From NCBI GenBank assembly GCA_949299515.1, contig CASGAP010000004.1:1-64000 (forward strand): DNA of 64,000 nt. Direction: 5' to 3'. Below, piece by piece: positions 26,737 through 35,722 of the stretch; position 1 is the stretch's first letter, and each line of letters opens with the position of its first letter. The notes beneath the pieces were generated by a model. That model was not told the DNA's origin and made no database searches. It saw nothing but the letters and a program-made list of their open reading frames with translations. The position numbers were made by a program, and so were the translations under genes. The stretch comes from an uncultured Desulfovibrionaceae bacterium (GTDB lineage: Bacteria > Desulfobacterota > Desulfovibrionia > Desulfovibrionales > Desulfovibrionaceae).

Positions 26737-27411
26737 TTATCGTTTCATGATTTTTGCATTCATGCGCCGCTCCATAATACGGAGCAGATATGAAAGGCTG
26801 AGGGTAAGGCACAAATACAAGACGGCAACGGCAAGCCAAATTTCAAAGGCCTTGAAGTTAATGGAAATAATTTCCTGACCGCGCCGCGTCAGCTCCGCAA
26901 CGCCGATTACCACAAGCAGCGACGTATCTTTCAGAGAAATGATAAACTGGTTGCCCAAGGGCGGTATCATGCGTCGGAAAGCCTGCGGCCATATGACGTA
27001 AAGCATGGTTTGAAATTTATTGAGTCCCGTAGAACGGGCAGCCTCTTCCTGTCCGTGGTGAATGGAAATAATGGCGCCGCGGACAATTTCGGCAATATAT
27101 GCACCGGCATTGACGCCGATGGCAATAATCCCCGCGGTAACCGGGGGGATACGAACGCCAAGAGCAAGCGGAAGCCCGAAATACAAAAACATAACCTGCA
27201 CGATAAGCGGCGTTCCGCGTATGGTTTCTATATAAGCAGTGGCAATGCACTTTAAAAACTTGTTGTGGCCGCAATTAATGAGGCCGGTAATAATGCCCAA
27301 AACAAGGCCGAGGGCAAGACCGGCAATGGTAATTAAAATAGTATATTTCAATCCGCCGATGAGCAGCGGAAAGGATTCAATCATCACTTGAGGTTGAAAT
27401 TCAAAAGCCAT
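26737..27411 (-). CDS. Polar amino acid ABC transporter permease
   Basis: This 224-residue inner-membrane protein belongs to the HisM/GlnP permease family. It has about five hydrophobic segments and the cytoplasmic EAA loop GQEEAARSTGLNKFQ (about 140-155) that contacts the ATPase, and ETIRGTPLIVQVMFLYFGLP typical of the family. It lies 64 bases downstream of its periplasmic binding protein. No ATPase gene adjoins, so the ATP-hydrolysing subunit must be encoded elsewhere. Substrate is likely a polar or acidic amino acid. Confidence 0.9.
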   Translation of the reverse strand: MAFEFQPQVMIESFPLLIGGLKYTILITIAGLALGLVLGIITGLINCGHNKFLKCIATAYIETIRGTPLIVQVMFLYFGLPLALGVRIPPVTAGIIAIGVNAGAYIAEIVRGAIISIHHGQEEAARSTGLNKFQTMLYVIWPQAFRRMIPPLGNQFIISLKDTSLLVVIGVAELTRRGQEIISINFKAFEIWLAVAVLYLCLTLSLSYLLRIMERRMNAKIMKR

Positions 27412-27475
27412 ATGTCCCTTGTTAAACGCGCCGAGTCTGCGGGATATCCCGCAGACCCGGAAAAGTTGTTACACA

Positions 27476-28222
27476 TTATTTAGGTTCGGAATCAAACCAT
27501 TTCATATACAAAGTTTTATAGGAACCGTCCTGAACCATGGAGTCAAGCGCAGCATTCACTTTTTCCACAAGATCGCTGCCTTTGGGGAACGCAATGCCGT
27601 AAGACTGGCCCTGATACAGCGGACCTACAACCTGCACTGCGCCGTTGGAAGCTTTGGCAAGGTCGCGGAGAATGGTTTCGTCAAAGAATACTGCGTCTAC
27701 GCCGCCGGCCATAAGTTCAAACAGCAGGCCGTCATTATTGGGGAAAAGTTTGACTTCTTTTGCTTTGGTAAAGGTGGTGCGCAGATATTCCGCGGAAGAA
27801 GTGGCGGTTTTGGTGGCAATGACTTTGCCTGCAAGGTCGTCAAGGCTTTTTACTTTCTGGGCGTCTTCGGTGCGTACGGCAATCATAAGGCCCGTATTGT
27901 AATACGGTTTGGTGAAATCGACAACGGCCTGGCGTTCCGGAGAAATGGTGATGCCGGCAATGGCAGCGTCAACGTTTTTGGTCTGCAGGGCAGGAATAAT
28001 GCCATTAAAATCCATGGGCTGGAATTTATATTCAAGATTGGCGCGCTTTGCGAGTTCCTGCCAAAGTTCGATGTCAAAGCCGGTGTAGTTGCCGTTTTCA
28101 TCACGGAATTCAAACGGTTTAAAATTGGTGTCGTGAGCAACGATAAGTTCTGCCGCACCAGCGGAAAAACTCAGGCCAAGAACAAGGGCGAAAGTGCTTA
28201 AAATTTTTGTAATGCGTTTCAT
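27476..28222 (-). CDS. Polar amino acid ABC transporter periplasmic binding protein
   Basis: A 248-residue solute-binding protein of the SBP_bac_3 family. Signal peptide about 1-23 ([19 protein letters not shown]), then the family signature [21 protein letters not shown] and [20 protein letters not shown]. An Arg/Asp pair for the alpha-amino and carboxyl groups is normally found in these segments. GlnH-like proteins bind glutamine or other polar amino acids; the exact ligand is unknown. It heads the unit with the permease and mutL. AAGGAG precedes ATG. Confidence 0.9.
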   Translation of the reverse strand: MKRITKILSTFALVLGLSFSAGAAELIVAHDTNFKPFEFRDENGNYTGFDIELWQELAKRANLEYKFQPMDFNGIIPALQTKNVDAAIAGITISPERQAVVDFTKPYYNTGLMIAVRTEDAQKVKSLDDLAGKVIATKTATSSAEYLRTTFTKAKEVKLFPNNDGLLFELMAGGVDAVFFDETILRDLAKASNGAVQVVGPLYQGQSYGIAFPKGSDLVEKVNAALDSMVQDGSYKTLYMKWFDSEPK

Positions 28223-28278
28223 GTCAACTCCTTAGCTGAAAATGCTCTCATGGAAATCTTTGTCTGACCGACGAGATA

Positions 28279-28306
28279 AGTATACACCAAAAAAATAAAA
28301 TTGCAA
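28279..28306 (-). promoter_or_regulatory. Promoter of the amino acid transporter-mutL unit
   Basis: On the minus strand TTGCAA (28306-28301), 16-base spacer, TATACT (28284-28279). Confidence 0.6.
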
Positions 28307-28413
28307 ACAAAGAAAATAGTCTGTGATTTTGCAAACTTATTCAAGAGTTTTTCATGCTTTTGCATGAACGGCGCAAAAAGAAATCTTTATAAAAACAGAA
28401 ATAAAATCAATGT

Positions 28414-29487
28414 TTAAGCATTCCGTATTTTTTTAAGATATTCTCCCGCCATGGTCTCGAGAAGATCCTTACCGGCTTTGCGCCTGCCGCCGCGCACCAG
28501 CCGGCAGCGCAGCGCCTCATCGGCAAAAACCTTGTGCATACACTTGTACAGCGACGCCGCATCGTCGCGCGGATACAGCAGCGCGCAGTCCATGGAATCG
28601 GAAAGAATAAATTTCGTATGCACCGCAAGGTCGGAAGCGATAAGCGCCTTGCCGTCATGCCATGCTTTGCAGATCATGGAATAATCGCCCTCACCGTCGG
28701 AAGAAACGCACAGCACGCTGTCGGCCAAAGGATAAAAAACATCAAAAAATGTTTTGTCCGCACAAACGCAGACGTCCTGCACGCCATACTGCTCGGCAAG
28801 TTCCAGCGCCCGCTGCACGCACTGCGTTTTTTCCAGACACACGAAAAAAAACACGCTGCCTTTGGCGTTTTCGTCCGACGCAAGCTTTGCCGCTGCCTCA
28901 AAAGCAATTGTCAAATCATTTTCCTGTTCGCAGAACGAATGCAGAAAAAAACTGAATGCCTGCGGATTTTTCCCAAGACAGGAAGAACCGCCGCGCACCT
29001 GCGGAATAAACGGCAGTATGCCTATCCTGTTCTGAAGATTGAACGTCCTGCCCAAATACAGTCCCAGTTCCGGCGAGGAACAGAAAAAAACATTGAATTT
29101 GCCTTTGGTCAAAGCAAACAAATACGGATTATCTTTTTTCAGACGCAGTTCCGCACCGTTAAGCACCCTTTCGTGCCAGTCCCCGACAATTTTCAGCACG
29201 GGGAAAAATCTGCGCAGCCATAGGGCCAAACCGAGCGCTTTTTCGTCAAAAACGTGCAAATGGGTAACGGCATGGCGCCGAATATACTTTTTCAGGGCAA
29301 AAAACTGCATGATGCGGTTACCTGGCAATTCCAAAAATTCAAAAGCCCTTGCGCTGGCAAATCCGGCATTGCGGGAATTTTCCGGGCAGGCAAAACAAAA
29401 AGAAACCTCTTTGCGCTTAAGCGCCGTCAGAAGTTTTTCCGACTGCCCGTGAACGGAATTTTTTGTGCTTAAAAACAATAATGCCAT
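28414..29487 (-). CDS. Glycosyltransferase-like protein (GT-B fold)
   Basis: This 357-residue protein looks like a two-domain glycosyltransferase of the GT4 type. The N-terminal half has alternating strands with HLHVFDEKALGLALWL, and the C-terminal half has VLCVSSDGEGDYSMICKAW, the position of the nucleotide-sugar binding E-x7-E/GE loop. Homology is weak enough that neither donor nor acceptor can be named. It stands alone, divergent from the Sel1-repeat gene, and no other cell-surface polysaccharide genes adjoin it. No terminator was seen in 28307-28413. Confidence 0.65.
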   Translation of the reverse strand: MALLFLSTKNSVHGQSEKLLTALKRKEVSFCFACPENSRNAGFASARAFEFLELPGNRIMQFFALKKYIRRHAVTHLHVFDEKALGLALWLRRFFPVLKIVGDWHERVLNGAELRLKKDNPYLFALTKGKFNVFFCSSPELGLYLGRTFNLQNRIGILPFIPQVRGGSSCLGKNPQAFSFFLHSFCEQENDLTIAFEAAAKLASDENAKGSVFFFVCLEKTQCVQRALELAEQYGVQDVCVCADKTFFDVFYPLADSVLCVSSDGEGDYSMICKAWHDGKALIASDLAVHTKFILSDSMDCALLYPRDDAASLYKCMHKVFADEALRCRLVRGGRRKAGKDLLETMAGEYLKKIRNA

Positions 29488-29673
29488 GGCGTATCCAAAA
29501 TTTTCAAACGGGCGCTGACGCTCTGTCCCGCAGAATTATGCAATTTTTTGTATTAAAGACAAAGTTTTGTTCCGTGTCAATATGCACGCCTCACAATTTA
29601 AATGTTAATTTTAAAACTTGAAAAACTCGCGGAAGAGCGGTAAAAAAAATAAAATTATCAACACGGGAGCAAT

Positions 29674-31191
29674 ATGCCATATATCGTCTTGTTATTATGT
29701 ATTTTGGGCTTTGCGCCGCTCAGCCGTGCTGAAGACAGCAGTGCGCCCGTTCCGTTTGCCCCTTTCGGCACCGAAAATTCCGTCAGTCTTGAATTTTTGG
29801 AACTGTACAGGGAAAACCCGCAGAACCCGACCATTCCCGCGGATATCCTGGCTATTTTGCAAAACAGGGAAAACCTTGAGCCGCCTACCATTGTGCGCCA
29901 GGCACCGAGCTATACGCAGGAAAATACGTTTTTTTCCTATCAGGCACCCATTACAGGCAAAATCAACAGCCCCTACCTGCCCATGATCAACGAAATCGCC
30001 AAAGACCCCGTGCTGCTGCAGAATATTCCTTTGGACGAACTGAACAGGCTTATCCTGGAAAGTTCCCAAAACCATAACAGAAACCTGAACGTCCTCAAAA
30101 GCACGCGTCTTGGTTCCAACTCCTACAACACCATTCCGCAGGTAACGCTGGAAGAGATAAAAAATCCCTATTTCACCCAGCTTTCCGACTTTCAGAAACT
30201 TAAAATCGTTGCGGCCAAAAATCAGCTGAGCGACGCAAAAAACAACAAAAACGGCGAACTTTCCGACAGCGACATTCAAAAAACGCAAAATCCCCGATTT
30301 TCCGCCACCGATGAAGCGCTTTCCGCCATAAAAATCGAAGAGCTGGAAGAAAAAGCCGCCAAAGACGACGAAAACGCGAAAATAGTGCTTGCCCGCGCGT
30401 ATTTCAACGGTACGGGAGGACACAAAAACATTGACAGGGCGTTTCAGCTCATGGAAGAAAATGCCCGGCGCGGCAGCACCCTGGCCATGCTGGAACTCGG
30501 CAGAATGTACGAGGCAGACTCCCCCCGCTTCAACATCATGCGCGCCGCCAACTATTACAAACAGGCCGCGGATTACGGAAACATTGACGGAAAATACCAT
30601 TTGGGACTGCTTTATTACAAAGGCAAATTCGGCCAGGGGGACGACGCCCTCAAACACGCCATCTACGCTTTCCGCGAGGCCGCGGCAAAAGACCATGCCC
30701 CCTCCATGTTTGAACTTGCCACCATGTACGAAAAAGGCGTCGGCTTTCAAAAAGACATGGGACAGGCCGTGCAGCTCTACAGAAAATCCGCACATCTGGG
30801 CTATGCGCCTTCGCAGCTGCAGGTAGGGCTGCTGTACGAAAACGGCATTCTGGTACCGAAAAACGAAACCCTTGCCGCGGCATGGTACACCAAAGCGGCG
30901 GAACAGCACCACCCCACGGCGCAATATCTGCTTGCCGGAATGTACAGGCAGGGACTCGGCGTGCCGAAAAATCTTGCCCAGGCAAAAATCCTGTACGAAA
31001 ATGCCGCACAGTACGGACTGGTTGACGCCCAATACGATTTGGGAATTTTCTATCTGCTGAAAACAGAATACCAGGATTACGCCAAAGCCGAATACTGGCT
31101 GCAGAAAGCCGCCGACCAAAACGACACGCAGGCGCGGGAAATACTTATCCAGCTGCAGCAGAAACTTTCCAATCAGATGAAAGAGAAATAA
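29674..31191 (+). CDS. Secreted Sel1-repeat (SLR/TPR) protein
   Basis: This 505-residue protein has a signal peptide (about 1-20, ending PLSRAED) and an uncharacterised region to about 225, followed by about seven Sel1-like repeats (about 230-490), each of about 36 residues. The repeat pattern A-x-x-x-L-G-x-x-Y-x-x-G-x-G-x-x-x-D-x-x-K-A appears for example in LARAYFNGTGGHKNIDRAFQ and YLLAGMYRQGLGVPKNLAQA. Such solenoids bind proteins, often in the periplasm or at the cell envelope. GGGAG precedes ATG. Its stop codon touches the selD start, and the four genes 29674-33898 form one operon. Confidence 0.85.
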   Translation: MPYIVLLLCILGFAPLSRAEDSSAPVPFAPFGTENSVSLEFLELYRENPQNPTIPADILAILQNRENLEPPTIVRQAPSYTQENTFFSYQAPITGKINSPYLPMINEIAKDPVLLQNIPLDELNRLILESSQNHNRNLNVLKSTRLGSNSYNTIPQVTLEEIKNPYFTQLSDFQKLKIVAAKNQLSDAKNNKNGELSDSDIQKTQNPRFSATDEALSAIKIEELEEKAAKDDENAKIVLARAYFNGTGGHKNIDRAFQLMEENARRGSTLAMLELGRMYEADSPRFNIMRAANYYKQAADYGNIDGKYHLGLLYYKGKFGQGDDALKHAIYAFREAAAKDHAPSMFELATMYEKGVGFQKDMGQAVQLYRKSAHLGYAPSQLQVGLLYENGILVPKNETLAAAWYTKAAEQHHPTAQYLLAGMYRQGLGVPKNLAQAKILYENAAQYGLVDAQYDLGIFYLLKTEYQDYAKAEYWLQKAADQNDTQAREILIQLQQKLSNQMKEK

Positions 31192-32241
31192 ATGTATTAT
31201 CCGCTGATGAACAAGGCCATTGACGCGGGCTGAAGCGCTAAAACGGCTCCGGAGGTTCTGGACACGTTGCTTGCCGCCCTGCCCAAACAGCAGTCCTCCC
31301 TGCTCCTTTCCGAGCACGGCCATAACGAGGACTCTTTTGTCGTGGCCATGCCCCCAAGCGGAAAAGCCCTGGTGCAGAGCATAGACATTATCGCGCCCAT
31401 AGGCAACAATCCGAGGCTTTTCGGGCAATGCGCCGCCTGCAACGCCCTGTCGGACATTTACGCCATGGGCGGCCAGGCCTATACGGCCATGAACGTTTTG
31501 TCCTTTTCCTCCTGCGACACGCCGGCAGAAGCCGTTCAGGAAATTCTGCTGGGCGCTTTGGACAAAATCACGGAAGCCGGCGCTGTTTCCTGCGGCGGCC
31601 ATACCCTGGAAAGCAAAGAACTGCGGTTCGGACTGTCCGTTACCGGCATTGTGGACAAAAACCATTTCGCCCAAAACAAAAACCTGCGCGAAGGCGATGT
31701 GCTCGTGCTGACCAAACCCCTCGGAACAGGAGTTCTTGCCACGGGCATACGCGGAAAATGGGACGGCTGCCAAGAAGCGGAAGCCGAACTCTTTTCCCAT
31801 GCCGTGCGCCTCAACGCCCATGCCGCCGGCATTATCCAAAAATTTCGGCTTGAAGCCGCCACGGACATAACAGGTTTCGGGCTCATCGGCCATTGTCTGG
31901 AAATGGCCAAAGCCTCCCGCGCAGCCATTGAGCTGTTCAGCCGCAGCATTCCTTTTATGCGCTTTGCCGAAGAATACGCCAAAAACGGCCTTATTCCCAA
32001 ACGCTGTTACGACAACCGCCGTTTTGCGGCACCCCATGTATATATTGAAAACGGGGTTCCCGAACTGACGGCGGCCCTCTGCCATGACCCCCAGACTTCC
32101 GGAGGCCTTTTGCTTGCCGTGCCGGAAAACAAGCTCGAAGCCGTATGCGCCGCCCTTGAAGACGGCAGCGACCGCGCTTACCGCATAGGCCGCGTGCTTG
32201 CGCCAAGCCCGAACAGCCCCGCCATTTCCCTTACTGCATAG
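31192..32241 (+). CDS. selD: Selenide, water dikinase; selenoprotein with in-frame UGA (Sec14)
   Basis: SelD makes selenophosphate from selenide and ATP. The frame begins at ATG 31192 and has TGA at 31231-31233 exactly where the catalytic Cys of other SelD proteins sits: MNKAIDAG-U-SAKTAPEVLD, with the essential Lys three residues later (E. coli has GAGCGCK). After the TGA the frame is open to the TAG at 32239-32241, giving 349 residues with QSIDIIAPIGNNPRLFGQ and ALSDIYAMGG. A shorter start inside the gene would drop the active site, so readthrough as selenocysteine is the sound reading. The start follows the sel1 stop directly. Confidence 0.9.
31231..31262 (+). promoter_or_regulatory. UGA codon and candidate bacterial SECIS hairpin in selD
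   Basis: Fifteen bases after the TGA (31231-31233), TCCGGA (31248-31253) pairs with TCTGGA (31257-31262; one G-U pair) closing a GGT loop at 31254-31256. Bacterial SECIS elements are short hairpins with a GU in the apical loop about 16-25 bases after the UGA, read by SelB. The fit is good but needs folding to confirm. Confidence 0.6.
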
Positions 32242-32247
32242 GTTGCT

Positions 32248-33180
32248 ATGAACACATCGTTTTTGACCAAAATCATTCCCCATTTCACCCTGATTATCGG
32301 CATGACTGCCTGGGCAAGCTCCTTTATCGGCCTGAAATTCGCCCTAACCGCTTACAGCCCCTTTGAAGTGGTGGCAGGCCGTATGCTGGTGGCAAGCGTT
32401 ATCTGCCTGCCCTTCCTCAAACCGCTTTTTGCCGTGCTGAAAAACCGGCGCAAACTGTACATTCTGCTGGCCGGGATTATTTGCGAGCCCTGTCTGTATT
32501 TTCTTTTCGAAACTTCCGCCCTGCGCTACACATCTTCCGCCCAAGCAGGCATGGTGCTTGCCATTATGCCGCTGTGCGTGGGCTTCTGCGCCTGGATACT
32601 GCTCAAAGAAAAACAGACCCTGCAGGCATGGATAGGATTTGTCATGGCGTTTTTCGGGGTTTTCTGGCTTTCTTTCGGCGGCGAATCCAGCCAGTCCGCG
32701 CCCAATCCTTTTCTCGGCAATATGCTGGAACTGGGAGCTGTTTTTTGCGGCGTTGGCTATACCTTATCCTGCCGCAGCCTGACCGCGGACATGAGCCCCT
32801 GGGTTTTTACCGCGGCAATGGCTTATGGCGGCGCGCTTTTTTACGTACCCCTGACGTTTCTGCCTCTTGAATTTGCCCCGGTGGTGCTGGACGTGGAAAT
32901 TCCCGCCTGGATGCCCCTTTTTGCCATTTTCTATCTCGGCATTGTAGTCAGCCTGCTCGGCTACGGATTTTACAATTACGGAGTAGCCAAACTTTCCGCC
33001 ACGGAAGCCGCCGCCTATATCAACCTTATTCCCGTCATTACCCTGTTCATCGGCGTTTGCTTTCTGCAGGAGCATCTCACCGCGGAACAGTATGTCGCTT
33101 CCGCCCTTATTCTCGGCGGTATGCTTTTAAGCCAGTGCAAATTCAAACGCCGCAGCAGTGCAGAGGATATCCATGAGTAA
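32248..33180 (+). CDS. EamA-family (DMT superfamily) transporter
   Basis: This 310-residue integral membrane protein has about ten hydrophobic segments in two halves, the EamA duplication. The first half carries MTAWASSFIGLKFALTAYSP and the later half LGYGFYNYGVAKLSATEAAAY, both typical family stretches. DMT transporters export amino acids, nucleosides or other small metabolites; no substrate can be inferred. It starts 6 bases after selD and overlaps the next gene by 8 bases, so it is part of the sel1-selD-eamA-cinA operon. Confidence 0.85.
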   Translation: MNTSFLTKIIPHFTLIIGMTAWASSFIGLKFALTAYSPFEVVAGRMLVASVICLPFLKPLFAVLKNRRKLYILLAGIICEPCLYFLFETSALRYTSSAQAGMVLAIMPLCVGFCAWILLKEKQTLQAWIGFVMAFFGVFWLSFGGESSQSAPNPFLGNMLELGAVFCGVGYTLSCRSLTADMSPWVFTAAMAYGGALFYVPLTFLPLEFAPVVLDVEIPAWMPLFAIFYLGIVVSLLGYGFYNYGVAKLSATEAAAYINLIPVITLFIGVCFLQEHLTAEQYVASALILGGMLLSQCKFKRRSSAEDIHE

Positions 33181-33898
33181 TTTTATCCCGGGCATACCTT
33201 CCCAAACAAGCGAAAAAACCTTGGGCTCCGGCCTTGCGGAAAGTTCCGCAAAAAACGCCCTGTACGATTTTTACCGCATGAGCGCCTGCCTCGGCCACGA
33301 ACTCGGCCTGCGCCTGCCCCAATTCAAAATGCGCCTTGCCGTGGCAGAATCCTGCACAAGCGGCCTCCTAGGCGCGGCACTTACCCAAATAAGCGGCGCC
33401 AGCTCCTGGTTTGAAGGCGGCATCATCACCTACAGCAACGCCCTCAAACACAATCTGCTGGGAGTGGAAGACAAAGTTCTGCAGACTTTCGGCGCCGTCA
33501 GTATGCCCACGGTCTGCCAGATGGCAGGCGGCGTCTGCTCCGCGGCCAAAAGCCATATGGGCATTTCCGTATCGGGCATTGCGGGCCCCGGCGGCGGCAG
33601 CGAACAAAAACCCGTGGGCACGGTATATATCGGCCTTGCCCTGCCCAAAAACTTTCATGCCGTCAAACAAAAAATATCCGTCAAAACAGAACCGTGCCTT
33701 GTCAACGGCATGGAAAACACCTGGCTGAAATCCTGCAGAATCATGAAACATCTCTGTCTGCAGAAAGAAAGCGCCGCCGTCACCATGGGCGCCTTTGAAA
33801 CAAGAGCGCGGCATTTTGTTTTTGAAGGCGGCCGCGAAAGCATACGCCAAAGCGCCGTGCTTATGGCGCTGTATTTTGCATACGAACAGTTTGTGTAG
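33173..33898 (+). CDS. CinA-type nicotinamide-nucleotide amidohydrolase (PncC domain)
   Basis: The PncC domain deamidates nicotinamide mononucleotide to nicotinate mononucleotide. Signatures are VAESCTSGLLGAALTQISGA, GGIITYSNALKHNLLGV and SGIAGPGGGSEQKPVGTVYIG. The protein is 241 residues, longer than the usual 160: about 48 extra residues at the N-terminus, and a loop of about 35 residues (VKTEPCLVNG to CLQKESAAV) before the final helix. ATG 33173 is chosen because AGAGGA lies 6 bases upstream; an ATG at 33158 is also open. No N-terminal CinA (molybdopterin-binding-like) domain is present. Confidence 0.85.
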   Translation: MSNFIPGIPSQTSEKTLGSGLAESSAKNALYDFYRMSACLGHELGLRLPQFKMRLAVAESCTSGLLGAALTQISGASSWFEGGIITYSNALKHNLLGVEDKVLQTFGAVSMPTVCQMAGGVCSAAKSHMGISVSGIAGPGGGSEQKPVGTVYIGLALPKNFHAVKQKISVKTEPCLVNGMENTWLKSCRIMKHLCLQKESAAVTMGAFETRARHFVFEGGRESIRQSAVLMALYFAYEQFV

Positions 33899-33899
33899 A

Positions 33900-34086
33900 T
33901 AATTTTTTTTCGGGGGGAATGACTGCGTTGCCGTCCGTTTGTGTAAAGTTTTCGCAGGCTCACTGCCGCAAACCGACGCAAACGGCTTGCCGCCCTTTGG
34001 GCGGTTCCCCCATACTCCCTGCGGCATATGCGAAGCCTGCCGGATTTTCGGCCTCGGCTTTGCATATGCCGCTTATTGTTCCGTAT
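33900..34086 (+). repeat. Dispersed structured intergenic repeat, copy D (best-preserved)
   Basis: Outer stem GGGGGAA (33913-33919) pairs with TTCCCCC (34005-34011). Inside are hairpin 1, CCGTTTGTGT (33935-33944) with ACGCAAACGG (33976-33985; one wobble), and hairpin 2, GCCGCCC-TTT-GGGCGG (33989-34004). A separate 3' hairpin has 17-base arms, 34021-34037 with 34056-34072, one mismatch. It starts 2 bases after the cinA stop. Confidence 0.9.
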
Positions 34087-34117
34087 AAAAAAAGCACTGC
34101 CGGCGGCAGTGCTTTTT
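34085..34117 (-). terminator. Bidirectional terminator between cinA and the FadL-type gene
   Basis: AAAAAAAGCACTGCC and GGCAGTGCTTTTT form a perfect hairpin with A- and T-runs on both sides. Confidence 0.85.
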
Positions 34118-34144
34118 AGTATATAAAACAGTTTACGCAGTCTT

Positions 34145-35347
34145 TTAGAATTTATAACCCAAGCTGAGTCCCACAGTATGCGCATACACGTCTTTGGTAT
34201 GGCTAGCAATCGGAGAAAGATCGATTGACTGATCATAATACAGATTGGTAATGTCGTGGAACACATAAGAAACGTCCACAGACCAGCGGTCCTTATGCAC
34301 GCCGAAACCTGCGGCATATTTCCAGCGGCCGTTTACCGGTGCGATAAAGTCAGCGTGTTTTGCGTCAATGGGAGAAGTTTCGTAGGAAGCGCCCGCACGC
34401 AGGGTCAGCCATTCGTTCCAGTCATATTCCGCACTTAAAGAAAAGAGCCAGGTATCATTCCATTCCTTGATTTGCGAAATATTTTTAAGAGCCGTGTTGA
34501 TTACCAGGGAATGGTAACGGCTCCAGGTATTGTACTGCACCTGGCCTTCAAAGCTCAGATTTTCGGTGGGATAGTAGGCAAGGGCCAAGGTATAGCTGTC
34601 CGGAGTGTGCAAAGCAGCCTTGCCGGAAATATCGCCCATACCCGGAATGGTCAAATCCCCTTCAAAATCAACGGTTACGTGGGAACGGTACACAAAACCG
34701 GCTTTCCACTGTTCGTTGAAACGGTAATGGGCGGAAAGATTGAAACCGTAATTCACGGCATCGCCTTCCAAATCGGCACCGCTAGGAAAATCAGTACTTT
34801 TACCTAAACCATATTCTACCAAGCCGCCCATGATTTCAAGGCCTGCCGCCAAAGACAGCTTGTCCGTAACCTGCCATGCCACAACGGGCGTTGCGGAAAG
34901 AGTCATCAATTCAATATTTTTCATGGCACCCTGGCCAAACCAATCGCCGTGGTCGTTGCCGAGGCCGTAACGGGAATACAGACCGAAGCCCAGGGAAATT
35001 TTATCGTTGAGCTTATGGGTGATATAGCCGTGCGGGGAAACATAAAGCTTGCTTTTGGATTCGCTTTCCTGACCGCCGACAGCCGCACCGCCTACTATGG
35101 TATTGGTAAGGGAAATAAGCTCGCCGCCTATCATAACTTGCGTGCCTTCCAGTTCGGTAATGGCAGCGGGGTTATAGGCTACGGCAGCCGCATCGCCGCC
35201 GCGGGCAACAACGCCGCCGGCAAGAGCCGCGCCGCGCGCTGACCAATCCTGCAGGGCAAAGCCTTCTGCACGGGCAAAATCCGGGTTAAAACCTGCAAGG
35301 CCGGCAAAAACCGCAGTTAAAACAGACGCTTTTTTTAAAAAAGACAT
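34145..35347 (-). CDS. Outer-membrane transport protein, OmpP1/FadL/TodX family
   Basis: The 400-residue protein begins with a signal peptide (about 1-27, ending FARAEG), then GFALQDWSARGAALAGG and the family NPAA motif (VAYNPAAITEL), which lines the FadL hatch. The rest is amphipathic strand pattern and it ends in GLSLGYKF; a C-terminal Phe is the usual signal for outer-membrane barrel assembly. Family members import long-chain fatty acids or hydrophobic compounds. AAGGAGTTTTTATG is its leader. Confidence 0.9.
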   Translation of the reverse strand: MSFLKKASVLTAVFAGLAGFNPDFARAEGFALQDWSARGAALAGGVVARGGDAAAVAYNPAAITELEGTQVMIGGELISLTNTIVGGAAVGGQESESKSKLYVSPHGYITHKLNDKISLGFGLYSRYGLGNDHGDWFGQGAMKNIELMTLSATPVVAWQVTDKLSLAAGLEIMGGLVEYGLGKSTDFPSGADLEGDAVNYGFNLSAHYRFNEQWKAGFVYRSHVTVDFEGDLTIPGMGDISGKAALHTPDSYTLALAYYPTENLSFEGQVQYNTWSRYHSLVINTALKNISQIKEWNDTWLFSLSAEYDWNEWLTLRAGASYETSPIDAKHADFIAPVNGRWKYAAGFGVHKDRWSVDVSYVFHDITNLYYDQSIDLSPIASHTKDVYAHTVGLSLGYKF

Positions 35348-35378
35348 AAAAACTCCTTAAGAAAAGTCAAACTGTGTT

Positions 35379-35407
35379 ACTATAAACCGCACAAAATTTT
35401 TTGTAAA
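35379..35407 (-). promoter_or_regulatory. Promoter of the FadL-type gene
   Basis: On the minus strand TTTACA (35407-35402), 17-base spacer, TATAGT (35384-35379). Confidence 0.7.
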
Positions 35408-35507
35408 GTTTTTTTAACATTTTTAATATTACTCAACATTTTAACTAGAGTGTTTTTCAAAATTATTTTTCAGGCCTCATTGCACGGATATTCTTATTCA
35501 CAGCGTC

Positions 35508-35640
35508 ACAAAGCCGCAAATACCGCATAAGGGGACGGGGGTGCCGCCCAAAGAGCGATAAGCCGTTTGCGCCAGTTTGCGCCAGTTGGCCTGCGAACTT
35601 TACGCAAACGGACAGCAGCGCAATCATTTCCCCAAAAAAT
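35508..35640 (-). repeat. Dispersed structured intergenic repeat, copy E
   Basis: Minus strand: GGGGAAATGATTGCGCTGCT, GTCCGTTTGCGTAAAGTTCG, CAAACTGGCGCAAACGGCTT, then CGCTCTTTGGGCGGCACCCCC. Within it GGCGCAAACT is duplicated (TGGCGCAAAC twice). The 3' hairpin half is mostly missing. It lies between two divergent genes, unlike most copies. Confidence 0.85.
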
Positions 35641-35656
35641 AAAAACCGTGTTTTGA

Positions 35657-35673
35657 TTGGAACATTTTTTGCT
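35657..35673 (+). promoter_or_regulatory. Sigma54-type (-24/-12) promoter
   Basis: TTGGAACATTTTTTGCT: the invariant GG (35659-35660) and GC (35671-35672) are separated by exactly 10 bases, matching TGGCAC-N5-TTGC with one change. It lies about 50 bases before the start of the next gene. Confidence 0.65.
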
Positions 35674-35722
35674 TAATTGCCTGCAAACCGCAAAAAAGGA
35701 AAAATTTTCCGAAGGATCGCCT

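Noticed and set aside
29695..32283. An 862-residue open frame on the minus strand opposite the Sel1-repeat and selD genes
   Set aside because: It is a mirror of the strongly biased codons of the two plus-strand genes, has no ribosome site and encodes low-complexity Phe/Gly/Val-rich sequence. Similar long mirrors lie opposite lpd, the lactate dehydrogenase-like gene and others.
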